From: Pseudoalteromonas peptidolytica
Lineage (GTDB): Bacteria; Pseudomonadota; Gammaproteobacteria; Enterobacterales; Alteromonadaceae
Direction: 5' to 3'
DNA length: 64,000 nt
Assembly (NCBI RefSeq): GCF_012641745.1
Contig: NZ_WEHZ01000011.1
Span: forward strand, 62,001-126,000
Shown: one piece after another, positions 8,050-16,738 of the stretch
Position numbering within the stretch: position 1 is the first letter of the stretch
Layout: each line of letters starts with the position of its first letter
Notes under the pieces: model-generated
What the model was told of the DNA's origin: nothing
The model's input: only the letters and a program-made list of their open reading frames with translations
The model's database searches: none
Program-made: the position numbers and the translations under genes

Positions 8050-10538
8050 AACGCCTGCCAGTCGTCTTCTGTAAGCGGTTTACAGAAGACATATCCCTGA
8101 ATAGTATGACAGCCTAGCTTACGTAGATAACGCTTTTGTACTGGCTTTTCTACTCCCTCTGCAACAACTTGTAAATTAAGTGCTTTAGCCATAGCAACAA
8201 TTGCCGCAACAATCTCACTATTACCATACTCATCAGGCACTTTTGCAATAAAGCTAGCATCAATTTTGAGTATATCTATAGGGAGTTTAGCTAAGTAGCT
8301 CAATGCGGAATAACCAGTGCCAAAATCATCAATTGCTAGCTTTACACCAAGCTCTTTGAGTTTTTTCAAGGTGTATTTCGCCTCCAATAAATTACCAATA
8401 AAGCTATTCTCAGTGAGCTCTAACTCCAAATACTTCCCTTCGACATTGTGTTTTTTTAATGCTTGGGCGACACATTGATAAAGATCCCCCTGAGTGACAT
8501 GTGACGCCGAAATGTTAATCGCTAAGCGCCTTATCTCCATTCCAGCTTGTTGCCATTTAGCTAAGTGCTGGCAAGCCTTATCTATTACCCATTGGTCAAG
8601 ACGGATTATTAGCCCAAGCTCTTCTGCCAGTGGAATAAACTGGGCCGGTGATATAACGCCCAAGTTTGGGTCACGCCAGCGTAGCAAACACTCAACACTG
8701 GAGATGCGACTGCTAGTTAAACATTGCAATGGCTGAAAATGCAGCTCAAACTCACCATTTTCCAAGGCGTTTTGAAAACGACTGAGCATAGATAAACGCT
8801 CAAATGAACGTGCATTCATCGACGCTTCGAATAACTGGAAGGAATTACGCCCGACTTCTTTGGAGCGATACATAGCAACATCGGCATGCTTCAATAAAGT
8901 TTCGGTATCATGGCCATCCTCGGGGTAAATAGCTGCCCCCATCGAGGCCGTCGCAGCGACCTGCATATCACCAAGTTGAAAAGGGTGCGACAACGCCATT
9001 AAGATTTGATCTGCAAACTCAATGACCTCCGACATACCGTTCACTTCGCTCAGTAGCACGACAAATTCATCACCACCAAGTCGCGCCAGCGTGTCCCCTT
9101 CATTCAAAATAGACTTTATCCGCTCACTAACCTGTACTAATAACTCATCTCCAGCGCTGTGGCCAAGAGAGTCGTTCACTTCCTTAAAGCGGTCTAAATC
9201 TATAAACATCACGCTAAGCTTTTGCTTGTAGCGGTGTGCGGATGCCAACGCCATAGAAAGTCTATCGTAGAATAAGCGACGATTAGGCAACCCGGTCAAT
9301 TCATCAAAATAAGCCAAACGAGCAATTTTTTCTTCTGCATTTTTTCGCTCCGTAATATCGCTAAAAATGGCGGCGTAGAGCATGTCGTCACTGTAAGGCT
9401 CTCTGATCTCAATAATCGTGAGCCATTCAACATAGATTTCACCGCTCTTTTTACGATTGCATATCTCGCCTTGCCATACCCCTGTTTCTCTGAGCGTTTG
9501 CCACATACTCTGGTAGTAAGATTCATCATGTAAGCCAGAGCTTAATATACTGGGATTTTTGCCAAGCACTTCGTAATCTTTATAACCGGTTAGCGCACTG
9601 AATGCCGGATTGATCTGAATAATTTCGCCCGAACTTTTGGTGATCATGATGCCATCCAAAGAGGCATCAATGATACGATTGGCAAGGTATAAATTCTTCT
9701 CAGATTTTTGCAGTGCAATATCTCGCTGCACCAATACCTTCTCTAATTCACTGCAATACGCAGTTTCAATTTCAGTTAGTACATTCTTCAGTGCTAATAA
9801 GCCAATAACTTTTTGAGATTCGGGACAAGTGACAACTAGATGCCGAATAGAATTTACCGTCATCATGCGGTAGGCATCAAATAAACTATCCTTTGGGGTC
9901 ATTGCCAGCATCGGGTAACTTGCCAAATTCCAACATGGTTGACGCCAATCGGGGTTGAGAATGATGTAGGCAATATCTCGTTGGGTGATGATCCCATATT
10001 CATGTAAAGCATGATTATATACCAGCACCGCAGTGAGCTTTAATTCACACATGCTACTAATCACATCAGAAACGCAATCCTGGCTGTCTAACACGACAAT
10101 ATTTGAATCAAAATGTTGCTCAATTGGCCGAAAGTGCAGGTAATGGTCTAGTCCTTGGCTGCGAACAATATCCGACAACGACACCACACCACAAGGAATA
10201 TTATCAAGGTCAATGACTAATAGATGGCGGATCCCCAGCTGATGAAACTTAACAGTGGCTTCGCTCAATGTTTTATCTATCTGAATTTTTTGTACCGGAG
10301 AGGTCATCACAGATTTGATAGGTACTTGAGCAAAATTTGGATCATTAAAGTCGAGCTTAACGCAATCGGACTCAGTCCAAATACCGATAATATCATCAGC
10401 ACGAGTAACAAAAATAGAACTCACTCGGTTTGCTTGCATTTGTGCAACCGCATCATGAAGACTCGTTTGCTCATCGCAACATAACAAGCTATTGGTAAAT
10501 ACTTCTTTGATCTGTAACTGACGTGAATCACCAACCAT
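8022..10538 (-). CDS. CBS-PAS-GGDEF-EAL cyclic-di-GMP protein
   Basis: 838-residue cytoplasmic signalling protein with no membrane segment. Order: two CBS-domain pairs (about 10-120 and 150-265), a short coiled coil, a PAS domain (about 290-400; GIMITKSSGEIIQINPAFS), GGDEF (about 405-565, intact RLGGDEF) and EAL (about 580-830). The EAL motif reads ECL, but the catalytic Glu and the other acidic, Asn, Lys and Gln residues (NISASH, DDFGTGYS, KIDASF, AEGVE, IQGY) are present, so both activities are plausible. The inhibitory RxxD site reads NEGD. CBS domains suggest adenine-nucleotide sensing. An ATG at 10538 with GAGAG 7 bases upstream is preferred over the GTG at 10544. Confidence 0.92.
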   Translation of the reverse strand: MVGDSRQLQIKEVFTNSLLCCDEQTSLHDAVAQMQANRVSSIFVTRADDIIGIWTESDCVKLDFNDPNFAQVPIKSVMTSPVQKIQIDKTLSEATVKFHQLGIRHLLVIDLDNIPCGVVSLSDIVRSQGLDHYLHFRPIEQHFDSNIVVLDSQDCVSDVISSMCELKLTAVLVYNHALHEYGIITQRDIAYIILNPDWRQPCWNLASYPMLAMTPKDSLFDAYRMMTVNSIRHLVVTCPESQKVIGLLALKNVLTEIETAYCSELEKVLVQRDIALQKSEKNLYLANRIIDASLDGIMITKSSGEIIQINPAFSALTGYKDYEVLGKNPSILSSGLHDESYYQSMWQTLRETGVWQGEICNRKKSGEIYVEWLTIIEIREPYSDDMLYAAIFSDITERKNAEEKIARLAYFDELTGLPNRRLFYDRLSMALASAHRYKQKLSVMFIDLDRFKEVNDSLGHSAGDELLVQVSERIKSILNEGDTLARLGGDEFVVLLSEVNGMSEVIEFADQILMALSHPFQLGDMQVAATASMGAAIYPEDGHDTETLLKHADVAMYRSKEVGRNSFQLFEASMNARSFERLSMLSRFQNALENGEFELHFQPLQCLTSSRISSVECLLRWRDPNLGVISPAQFIPLAEELGLIIRLDQWVIDKACQHLAKWQQAGMEIRRLAINISASHVTQGDLYQCVAQALKKHNVEGKYLELELTENSFIGNLLEAKYTLKKLKELGVKLAIDDFGTGYSALSYLAKLPIDILKIDASFIAKVPDEYGNSEIVAAIVAMAKALNLQVVAEGVEKPVQKRYLRKLGCHTIQGYVFCKPLTEDDWQAFYSSEKVIS

Positions 10539-10614
10539 AAGCACACTCTCGCAATATTATTCCAATTTGAAGTATACTGAGCGTCGCTGTTGATAACTTG
10601 ACCTTGAACAAATA

Positions 10615-10908
10615 ATGACGATAAAAAATTATCCAATCCTACTGGTATTAGACCAAAGTATAGAGCTTATTGAGGATGATAAAGCGCTATCAGACTCTAT
10701 TCATATGCTTGATGACGCCACCAAGAGCAATGCCGTCGTTATCGCATCGAATGGCAGTTGTACCAATTTACAGGGGCATGTGGTTGATACCATAGAGCTG
10801 CCTGATTTAACCATTTTAGTGCAACAGTACCTTATTGACGAAGGACAATGTTGTGTTAGTAAAATACAATTGCAGAGTGTTCAGCAAGCTTTTGCGTTAC
10901 TAAAGTAA
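10615..10908 (+). CDS. Small conserved hypothetical protein
   Basis: 97-residue soluble protein without signal peptide or membrane segment, beginning with IKNYPILLVLDQS. It alternates short strands and acidic stretches and ends in a helix. It may belong to a small Alteromonadales/Shewanella family (DUF4144-like), but I am not sure. It starts 76 bases from the divergent GGDEF/EAL gene and its 3' end overlaps the convergent deacetylase gene by 9 bases. No convincing Shine-Dalgarno is seen. Confidence 0.6.
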   Translation: MTIKNYPILLVLDQSIELIEDDKALSDSIHMLDDATKSNAVVIASNGSCTNLQGHVVDTIELPDLTILVQQYLIDEGQCCVSKIQLQSVQQAFALLK

Positions 10909-11829
10909 TTCACCCTCTTCTACTAACGCTTTGATGTGCGTCACGGCACTACGGCCAAGTGAAGACAGATCGTATCCACCTTCTAAGTAGGAGATAATAC
11001 CTAAGCAGTGTTGTGATTTTGCTAACGCAACAACTTGTTCAGTAAACCATTGATAGTCCTGCTCAACTAGTTTTAGTCCTCCCATATCATCTTCAAGATG
11101 GCCATCAAATCCGGCACTAATAAAGATAAGCTGTGGTCTAAATGTTTCTAGTTTTGGTAGCCACTGCTGTTGAAATAATGCTTTTAAATCATTGCCATCA
11201 GCACCTGCTGCCAATGGAGAGTTAATTAAGCTTTGATGGTTTTCAATCGCGGTATTAGGATAGAATGGATACTGAAATAGTGAACAAAACAGAATGCTAG
11301 GATCGTCTTTGAAAATATCTTGAGTACCATTGCCATGGTGCACATCAATATCTAAAATTGCAATCCGCTCAACCCCCTTGGCTTTTGCGTAAGCCGCAGC
11401 AATGGCGACATTATTAAAGACACAGAACCCAGAGGAAGTACTTTGATTAGCATGGTGTCCTGGCGGCCTTACCGCGCAAAATGCGGCATCGAGATTACCA
11501 GCAATAACTTCGTCTACCGCTAATATTCCAGCACCAACAGCACGCTCAATTGCTTTTAGCGAGTCAGGGCACAGCCATGTATCACCGTCTAATGACGCCA
11601 GTCCTTCACTCGGGATCTTGTCTATCACCTCTTTAATCATGGCTTGATCATGCACCAAGGCATAATGCGAGGTGTCAGCTTTAATTGCGGCTTTATGTTC
11701 TACGGCTATATCTAATCCAGAGGCCAGTAGCCTATCCGATATCGCATCTAATCTGGCCGGACATTCGGGATGTTCCTCTGTCATTTTATGCTTGCGGCAA
11801 TAAGGGTGGGTGATAATTGCAGTACGCAT
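10900..11829 (-). CDS. Histone deacetylase family protein
   Basis: Zn-dependent amidohydrolase of the HDAC / acetylpolyamine amidohydrolase superfamily, about 309 residues. Conserved elements in order: EEHPECPARLDAI, VRPPGHHA (active-site histidine pair), ILDIDVHHGNG (Asp and His metal ligands), SAGFDGH (third ligand) and EGGYDLSSLG (catalytic tyrosine). In bacteria such enzymes act on acetylated polyamines, small molecules or proteins; the substrate is not visible here. The ATG at 11829 (MRTAIITHP) is preferred; another at 11841 has GAGG directly abutting it. It ends overlapping the small hypothetical gene. Confidence 0.93.
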   Translation of the reverse strand: MRTAIITHPYCRKHKMTEEHPECPARLDAISDRLLASGLDIAVEHKAAIKADTSHYALVHDQAMIKEVIDKIPSEGLASLDGDTWLCPDSLKAIERAVGAGILAVDEVIAGNLDAAFCAVRPPGHHANQSTSSGFCVFNNVAIAAAYAKAKGVERIAILDIDVHHGNGTQDIFKDDPSILFCSLFQYPFYPNTAIENHQSLINSPLAAGADGNDLKALFQQQWLPKLETFRPQLIFISAGFDGHLEDDMGGLKLVEQDYQWFTEQVVALAKSQHCLGIISYLEGGYDLSSLGRSAVTHIKALVEEGELL

Positions 11830-11892
11830 CGTAGAATACATCCTCGCTTAGTGTATGACTCTGTTGAGTCCAATCATTGCTCCTTTTGACTA

Positions 11893-11922
11893 TATCAAAG
11901 CCACCTCTTAGTGGCTTTGATA
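11893..11922 (-). terminator. Hairpin downstream of the serine hydrolase gene
   Basis: A 12-bp perfect inverted repeat (TATCAAAGCCAC / GTGGCTTTGATA) with a 6-base loop lies between the serine hydrolase stop and the next leftward gene. There is no long T-run, so termination is probable rather than certain. Confidence 0.6.
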
Positions 11923-11934
11923 CTTTGGTATATC

Positions 11935-13503
11935 CTAATGCGCTGCAGGCGCAACCTTAGCCTTTAATTCAAGGTTGTGAAAATCAAAACTAAAATCGGT
12001 GATTTGAGGGTTTACAAATTCCATTTCAGCTGACTCTACGCGTTGTGATTTATTAATAGTAAAGTTGATATAGGCGTCGGCCTCAAGTAACGGCTCATCC
12101 CAGCGTACCACAAAAGTATTGCCACTGAGATGCTCAAGCTTTCCTTTTAGCCGTTTAGTGTGCGTAAAATCAATTCGCAGTACATTATCAAGTTGCTCTA
12201 TTATCACATCACCGTACCATGAGCTTACCAAAGTTCCGGTGTAATTTTGCAACGGCAATGATGGCTGCGGCGCCGTTACTTTGGCAATGCCTGCTTTTAC
12301 GTACTTTTCTTGCTGAGCTTTAAAATAGTCATCAGCAATAAGGTTGACCCAATCTTTATCTTCTAACCCTAGGGCATCCTCAAATACTTCATTAATAATC
12401 GCTGATAACGCAGCATACTTTTGCTGATTTGACAGCACAACAACACCCAGCTTCTTCTCTGGGATCATTGCAACCTGAGAGACCATGCCTAAAATACCGC
12501 CGCCGTGGCCTACTTTTTTATAACCGAAATAATCTTCAATCGCCCAGCCTAAGCCGTAACCTCTAAACTGCTGGTGATAAAATGATGCCGCTTTTTTGGC
12601 AGGTATTCGTGTTATATGAGGGTGCCACATTTGTACTTGCTGAGCAGCTGAAAATAATTGCTCGCCGGATGGCAGCTGCCCACCAGCTAACTGAGTTTGT
12701 AACCACTTTGTCATATCATCGACATTGGACGCAATGGCACCCGCCCCTCGAAAATCTTCAAGATAGTTAACAAAAAATGGCGTCAATTTACCCGACATAG
12801 GAATATGTCCCGTTGCCCAGTTCGTGTTATCTGATGGGATCCGAGAAAACCCTGCTTTGGAATCATCCATCTCCAATTTATTGAACATTTCTTGCTCAAC
12901 AAAGTCGCGCCAGTTTTTACCACTCACTCGACTGACAACTTCACCGGCTACCACAAACATGAGATTGTTGTAGGCGTATTGACTGCGAAAGCTGGAATCT
13001 GGTTTAAGGTGTGAGATACCAGCAAGTAGTTCAGGCATGGTTTTATCTGTATCAGGCCAGATCATTAAATCTCCGGCACCTAAACCTAACCCGCTGCGGT
13101 GACTTAATAAGTCGCGAATGGTCATTTCTCGAGTGACATAGCTATCGTAAAGCTTAAACTCAGGAATATGCTGAACAACTTTATCATCCCAGCTTAATTT
13201 TCCCTGATCAACCAACATTGCCAGTGCTGCGGCAGTAAAAGCTTTGGTATTAGATGCGATCCCAAAAAGCGTATCAGCGTTGACGTTAGCAGGCTTGTGT
13301 AAATGTGTGACCCCAAAACCTTTGGTCATCACAACTTTGCCATCTTCAACAATACCTATCGCTAAACCTGGTATATTGAACCGCTTCATCGCTTCTTCGA
13401 CGGCACTTTCCACATCTTGTAAATTTAAAGCTGCACTAGCAGGCGGTGTCAGTATACTTGCAGCAACCAAACCGGTTGTGATGAGCCATTGTTTTATTTT
13501 CAT
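11935..13503 (-). CDS. Secreted serine hydrolase, beta-lactamase / class C PBP family
   Basis: 522-residue exported protein with a Sec signal peptide ending near PPASA-A. The beta-lactamase domain (about 30-380) has the SxxK motif SNTK in the family context, the tyrosine motif YNN in SQYAYNNLMFV, and a HGGG motif (KVGHGGGILG) in place of KTG. The C-terminal 120 residues form a DUF3471-like beta domain. Relatives are D-aminopeptidases, esterases or peptidases rather than true antibiotic beta-lactamases; the substrate is unknown. AAGGAA lies 6 bases before the ATG. It appears to be a single gene. Confidence 0.92.
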   Translation of the reverse strand: MKIKQWLITTGLVAASILTPPASAALNLQDVESAVEEAMKRFNIPGLAIGIVEDGKVVMTKGFGVTHLHKPANVNADTLFGIASNTKAFTAAALAMLVDQGKLSWDDKVVQHIPEFKLYDSYVTREMTIRDLLSHRSGLGLGAGDLMIWPDTDKTMPELLAGISHLKPDSSFRSQYAYNNLMFVVAGEVVSRVSGKNWRDFVEQEMFNKLEMDDSKAGFSRIPSDNTNWATGHIPMSGKLTPFFVNYLEDFRGAGAIASNVDDMTKWLQTQLAGGQLPSGEQLFSAAQQVQMWHPHITRIPAKKAASFYHQQFRGYGLGWAIEDYFGYKKVGHGGGILGMVSQVAMIPEKKLGVVVLSNQQKYAALSAIINEVFEDALGLEDKDWVNLIADDYFKAQQEKYVKAGIAKVTAPQPSLPLQNYTGTLVSSWYGDVIIEQLDNVLRIDFTHTKRLKGKLEHLSGNTFVVRWDEPLLEADAYINFTINKSQRVESAEMEFVNPQITDFSFDFHNLELKAKVAPAAH

Positions 13504-13560
13504 TACTATTCCTTGGATTTATTACAGCTCAGCCATTTAAGTGCGAGCGTGAACTTTATA

Positions 13561-14073
13561 TTAATCGCAGCGTGACTGATAAATCGCTAACTCTTGTTTT
13601 TGTCTATCTTTATTTTCATCAATCCTATGGGGCTGCTGTAATATAACGTTTTGATATTCAGATGGAAAGTGATGTTCTTTGCTCCCTTCAAGTACGTGCT
13701 GAACATACCAATCAAAAGGCAACTCATCATCAATAAAGGTATTGGCAATGTAGCACCAAGCCTCCACAACGCTACCATTTTGCATTACGACAGGTACACT
13801 GCGGCAGTCATAGCGCTCGCCTTCAATTTCATCCAAACGTCGTTTCTCTTGCAGGTTCAGCGTGTATAACACCCCATAAACTCGACTGTTAAGTCCTGAG
13901 CATGGCACGATATTGCACTTTGCTGAGCCATCTGTACTTAACATATCAAAGGTCAACCGATACCCGTTTAGCACGCCAGTTCCCAATAGCTCAGCTTCAG
14001 GCAATCGTGATAATAACCGAGCCGTGGACATATTCGAACCAAAGCTAAAATTAATTATGTTTTTGCCATTCAT
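13561..14073 (-). CDS. Gamma-glutamylcyclotransferase family protein
   Basis: 170 residues with the GGCT-like fold: N-terminal INFSFGSNMSTARL (substrate loop), YGVLYTLNLQEKRRLDEIEG and a later AWCYIAN strand. Family members release 5-oxoproline from gamma-glutamyl compounds. The stop codon of the upstream lysE-type gene overlaps its ATG by one base (TAATG), so the two are translationally coupled. Confidence 0.88.
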   Translation of the reverse strand: MNGKNIINFSFGSNMSTARLLSRLPEAELLGTGVLNGYRLTFDMLSTDGSAKCNIVPCSGLNSRVYGVLYTLNLQEKRRLDEIEGERYDCRSVPVVMQNGSVVEAWCYIANTFIDDELPFDWYVQHVLEGSKEHHFPSEYQNVILQQPHRIDENKDRQKQELAIYQSRCD

Positions 14074-14696
14074 TACACCACCAGCCTTATTGCGAGTAAT
14101 AACATGATCACACCGATCCCGCGATCAAACCAATGTCCAGCTAGCTGAAAAAAGTGCCTGACATTTTTTTTTGATAAAATAACAGCCAGTAAAGAGAACC
14201 ATAACCAAGTTGCCAACGCCATGTATATGCCATAAAACAGCTGCACACTACTTGGAGTACTTGGCTCTATGACCAAAGTAAAAAGCGATAAAAAGAACAG
14301 CGTCGCCTTTGGGTTCAGCGCATTAACTAAAAAGCCACGCTTCAACGCACTCCAATTAGACTCAGTAACAGTGTGCTCAGTCATATTTTCGTGCTCTGAA
14401 CTGGGTTTTGCATATCGCAACGCTTGGACACCAAGATAAGCCAGATATAGCGCGGCTATATATTTTACTGCTGTGAACAAGGTTTCAGATTGAGATAGCA
14501 GTAACGCTACGCCCAATAAGCAATAACTGACATGTACTAAAATACCCAAGCCAACCCCAAAACTTGTCCAAAGCGCATTTGCTCTACCTTGCTGTACACT
14601 TTGCTTGAGCACTATCGCAAAATCAGGACCAGGGCTTGCTACTGCAAAAAAGTGAGCAAGCGCGATTATGATAAATTCATCAAGATAAGCGGGCAT
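14073..14696 (-). CDS. LysE/RhtB family amino-acid exporter
   Basis: Inner-membrane exporter of about 207 residues with six predicted helices. The N-terminal signature HFFAVASPGPDFAIVLKQS is typical of LysE/RhtB transporters that export amino acids or homoserine lactone-like compounds. The ATG at 14696 (MPAYLDEFI) has AGGA 8 bases upstream and is preferred over the TTG at 14717. It overlaps the end of the preceding leftward gene by 17 bases and the start of the cyclotransferase gene by one, so three genes form an operon. Confidence 0.92.
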   Translation of the reverse strand: MPAYLDEFIIIALAHFFAVASPGPDFAIVLKQSVQQGRANALWTSFGVGLGILVHVSYCLLGVALLLSQSETLFTAVKYIAALYLAYLGVQALRYAKPSSEHENMTEHTVTESNWSALKRGFLVNALNPKATLFFLSLFTLVIEPSTPSSVQLFYGIYMALATWLWFSLLAVILSKKNVRHFFQLAGHWFDRGIGVIMLLLAIRLVV

Positions 14697-15468
14697 GAAC
14701 ATGTTCCTGTAAAGCAAGTAAGTCTATACGCTCAGAGCTATCCATCATCATCTTAATTTGCTTCTTGGCTTTTTTAAACTGGCCGACCAAATGTGGTTTG
14801 AGATGTTTATGACCATCCTTTGCACCTTTAAAATGGCATACCAAGGCGTGGACGAATATGCTTTGCTGCTCAGTCAGTGCTGCCTGACGATTTGCGTACT
14901 GATTATAACAAGAGCCACACCCTCCCCTAAAGTGATACACCGTATTAGAAACCATCACGCCAAAACCAAAAAAACCGGCAAGCACATCACTTGCAGCATC
15001 CAGCTGTTCCTGCCCTCCCGGCGGTAATACTCCCCGCTGTAAAATCAGTACCTTTGCTAGCACCCCAGCTAGGCTCGCAACAAGATCCTGTGGCTGATTA
15101 ATTTGATTCGGATTATAAGACACCGCTATCGGAGTTGAAGCCTCTGAAATGACAGCTTGATCACCACGCCACCGCCCAGCTACCTGCAATTTTGCCATAT
15201 GCGTCGTTTGCATTTGTGCTGGCGATACCAGATGAATTGGCCATTTTTGTAAACCTGCATATGACTTTACTCGGGAAAAAACAACAACAGCCATTTCTTC
15301 AATACTCGAAACAGGGTCGGGGAAAAAGTGTGGGGTCGGTGTAATAATCTGCGTGTCGCTTAAAAAGTATTCTCCATCAAAGTGTTCAAATGCCCAAATA
15401 AAGGTATCGACCAACCACTGAGTTTCTTCTTCACTGAGTAACGGGGAGAATTTAAATAAGGACAGCAT
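14680..15468 (-). CDS. Conserved protein of unknown function
   Basis: 262 residues, no signal peptide or clear membrane helix. The middle part (about 130-185; VASLAGVLAKVLI, then EQLDAASDVLAGFFGFGVM-SNT) recalls a little-studied metallopeptidase-like family in which an HExxH helix precedes an E/D-rich 'DLLTVFLGLGIF' helix, but the HExxH histidines and glutamate are absent here. A GGCGSCYNQ cysteine motif and a basic C-terminal helix (KKAKKQIK) follow. It is the first gene of the operon with the LysE exporter and the cyclotransferase. No function is assigned. Confidence 0.75.
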   Translation of the reverse strand: MLSLFKFSPLLSEEETQWLVDTFIWAFEHFDGEYFLSDTQIITPTPHFFPDPVSSIEEMAVVVFSRVKSYAGLQKWPIHLVSPAQMQTTHMAKLQVAGRWRGDQAVISEASTPIAVSYNPNQINQPQDLVASLAGVLAKVLILQRGVLPPGGQEQLDAASDVLAGFFGFGVMVSNTVYHFRGGCGSCYNQYANRQAALTEQQSIFVHALVCHFKGAKDGHKHLKPHLVGQFKKAKKQIKMMMDSSERIDLLALQEHVHARLS

Positions 15469-15549
15469 GCTAATAATTCACTCTTTTGTGGAATAACCCC
15501 AGATAAATAGCATAAACTCTACGACTAATGCAAAAACATGGAGTTTCAC

Positions 15550-15879
15550 ATGCCTCACTTTATTCTCGAACATTCGGATAATTTACCAATAGAAACCGAA
15601 GCCTTAGTATCACAAGTACAGCAATTCGCTTGTGCGTGTGGTCTTTTCGATCCAGCTTCTGTTAAAACACGTGCAATGTCATTCGAGCATTTTCAACTAG
15701 GTGATGGCAAACAAGGATTTATTCATTTACAGATCCATTTAATGGCGGGTAGAACAATAGAGCAAAAGCAGGCGCTTACCGAAGGGGCGTTAACACTGTT
15801 GCAAGCTAAAGTATCCAAACAGTTTGCGCTGAGCGTACATTGTTACGATTTATTACCTGAAATCTATCGCAAAAACTAA
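15550..15879 (+). CDS. 5-carboxymethyl-2-hydroxymuconate delta-isomerase family protein
   Basis: Small tautomerase-superfamily protein, 109 residues from MPHFILEHS. In this superfamily the proline exposed after methionine removal is the catalytic base, so the start must precede Pro; GGAG at 15540-15543 lies 6 bases before this ATG, whereas the ATG at 15538 would bury the proline. The IHLQIHLMAGRT strand matches the family. The classical role is in homoprotocatechuate degradation, but no other genes of that pathway are near, so the true substrate is open. rsuA follows by 23 bases. Confidence 0.88.
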   Translation: MPHFILEHSDNLPIETEALVSQVQQFACACGLFDPASVKTRAMSFEHFQLGDGKQGFIHLQIHLMAGRTIEQKQALTEGALTLLQAKVSKQFALSVHCYDLLPEIYRKN

Positions 15880-15902
15880 TTTATTATTCGAGCTATTTAA
15901 CT

Positions 15903-16613
15903 ATGAAATTTCCATGTAGGTTAGAGAAGTTTTTGAGCCATGTTGCTGAAATGCCTCGCAGTAAGGTCAAAATCAATATTAAAAAAGGTCTAGTTACCGT
16001 CAATGGTAACGTCGTCAAAAAAGGCGATATCCAAGTTACCTTAGCAGATCATATAACGTTTGCAGGTGTTCACCTACAGTACCTTGGTTTACGCTATTTT
16101 ATGCTCAATAAGCCTAAGGGCTATGTATGTGCAAATAGCGATGAGTTACACCCAACAGTCTTTGACTTGCTCGATGAGCCTAACTTAAAAGATTTTCATG
16201 TGGCAGGTAGGTTAGATATCGACACAACTGGTTTAGTATTGCTCACCAACGATGGAGATTGGTCACATCAAATTACCTCCCCTAAAAAGCAAAAGTTTAA
16301 AACTTATGTTTTAGAAAGTCGTGATGAATTGACCGACACAGCTTTGATCCAGCTCGAGCAAGGTGTTGAACTTCATGGCGAAAAACAAGCTACGTTACCG
16401 GCAAAAACAGAGCAAATAGATAAATACGCATTACGCTTGTCTATTTGTGAAGGAAAATACCACCAGGTTAAGCGAATGCTTGCCGCTGTAGGTAATCAAG
16501 TTGTTGAACTACATCGGGAAAATATAGCTGGTATCGCACTTGATCCAACGCTTGCAGAGGGTGAATACCGCCCACTCACCGATGAGGAAATTAGCATAAT
16601 TAATGCAAATTAA
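15903..16613 (+). CDS. rsuA: 16S rRNA pseudouridine-516 synthase
   Basis: 236-residue pseudouridine synthase of the RsuA/RluB/E/F family. The N-terminal S4 RNA-binding domain (about 1-58) is followed by the catalytic domain with MLNKPKGYVC, the active-site motif GRLDIDTTGLVLLTNDG (catalytic Asp) and GKYHQVKRML. The pattern LDIDTTGLVL...WSHQITSP resembles E. coli RsuA more closely than RluE or RluF. Confidence 0.92.
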   Translation: MKFPCRLEKFLSHVAEMPRSKVKINIKKGLVTVNGNVVKKGDIQVTLADHITFAGVHLQYLGLRYFMLNKPKGYVCANSDELHPTVFDLLDEPNLKDFHVAGRLDIDTTGLVLLTNDGDWSHQITSPKKQKFKTYVLESRDELTDTALIQLEQGVELHGEKQATLPAKTEQIDKYALRLSICEGKYHQVKRMLAAVGNQVVELHRENIAGIALDPTLAEGEYRPLTDEEISIINAN

Positions 16614-16687
16614 CTCTCAAATTTCCGGTGTATGAGTAAATATCATCTCGAAATAGTCCGTATAGCACATTAACCCACTTACAACTT

Positions 16688-16731
16688 CCCCCTAAACATG
16701 CTAAATCATTTAATAGAGTATTTTTAGGGGG
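16688..16731 (+). promoter_or_regulatory. Hairpin sequestering the chemoreceptor ribosome binding site
   Basis: A 9-bp perfect inverted repeat, CCCCCTAAA (16688-16696) and TTTAGGGGG (16723-16731), encloses a 26-base AT-rich loop. The right arm contains the AGGGGG Shine-Dalgarno sequence of the next gene, whose GTG start lies 7 bases further on. In RNA the arm would be paired, which suggests translational control; that consequence is inferred. Confidence 0.6.
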
Positions 16732-16738
16732 CTATCCT

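Noticed and set aside
13561..15879. Aromatic degradation cluster suggested by the carboxymethyl-hydroxymuconate isomerase
   Set aside because: No ring-cleavage dioxygenase, dehydrogenase or decarboxylase of the pathway is adjacent; only the tautomerase fold is supported.
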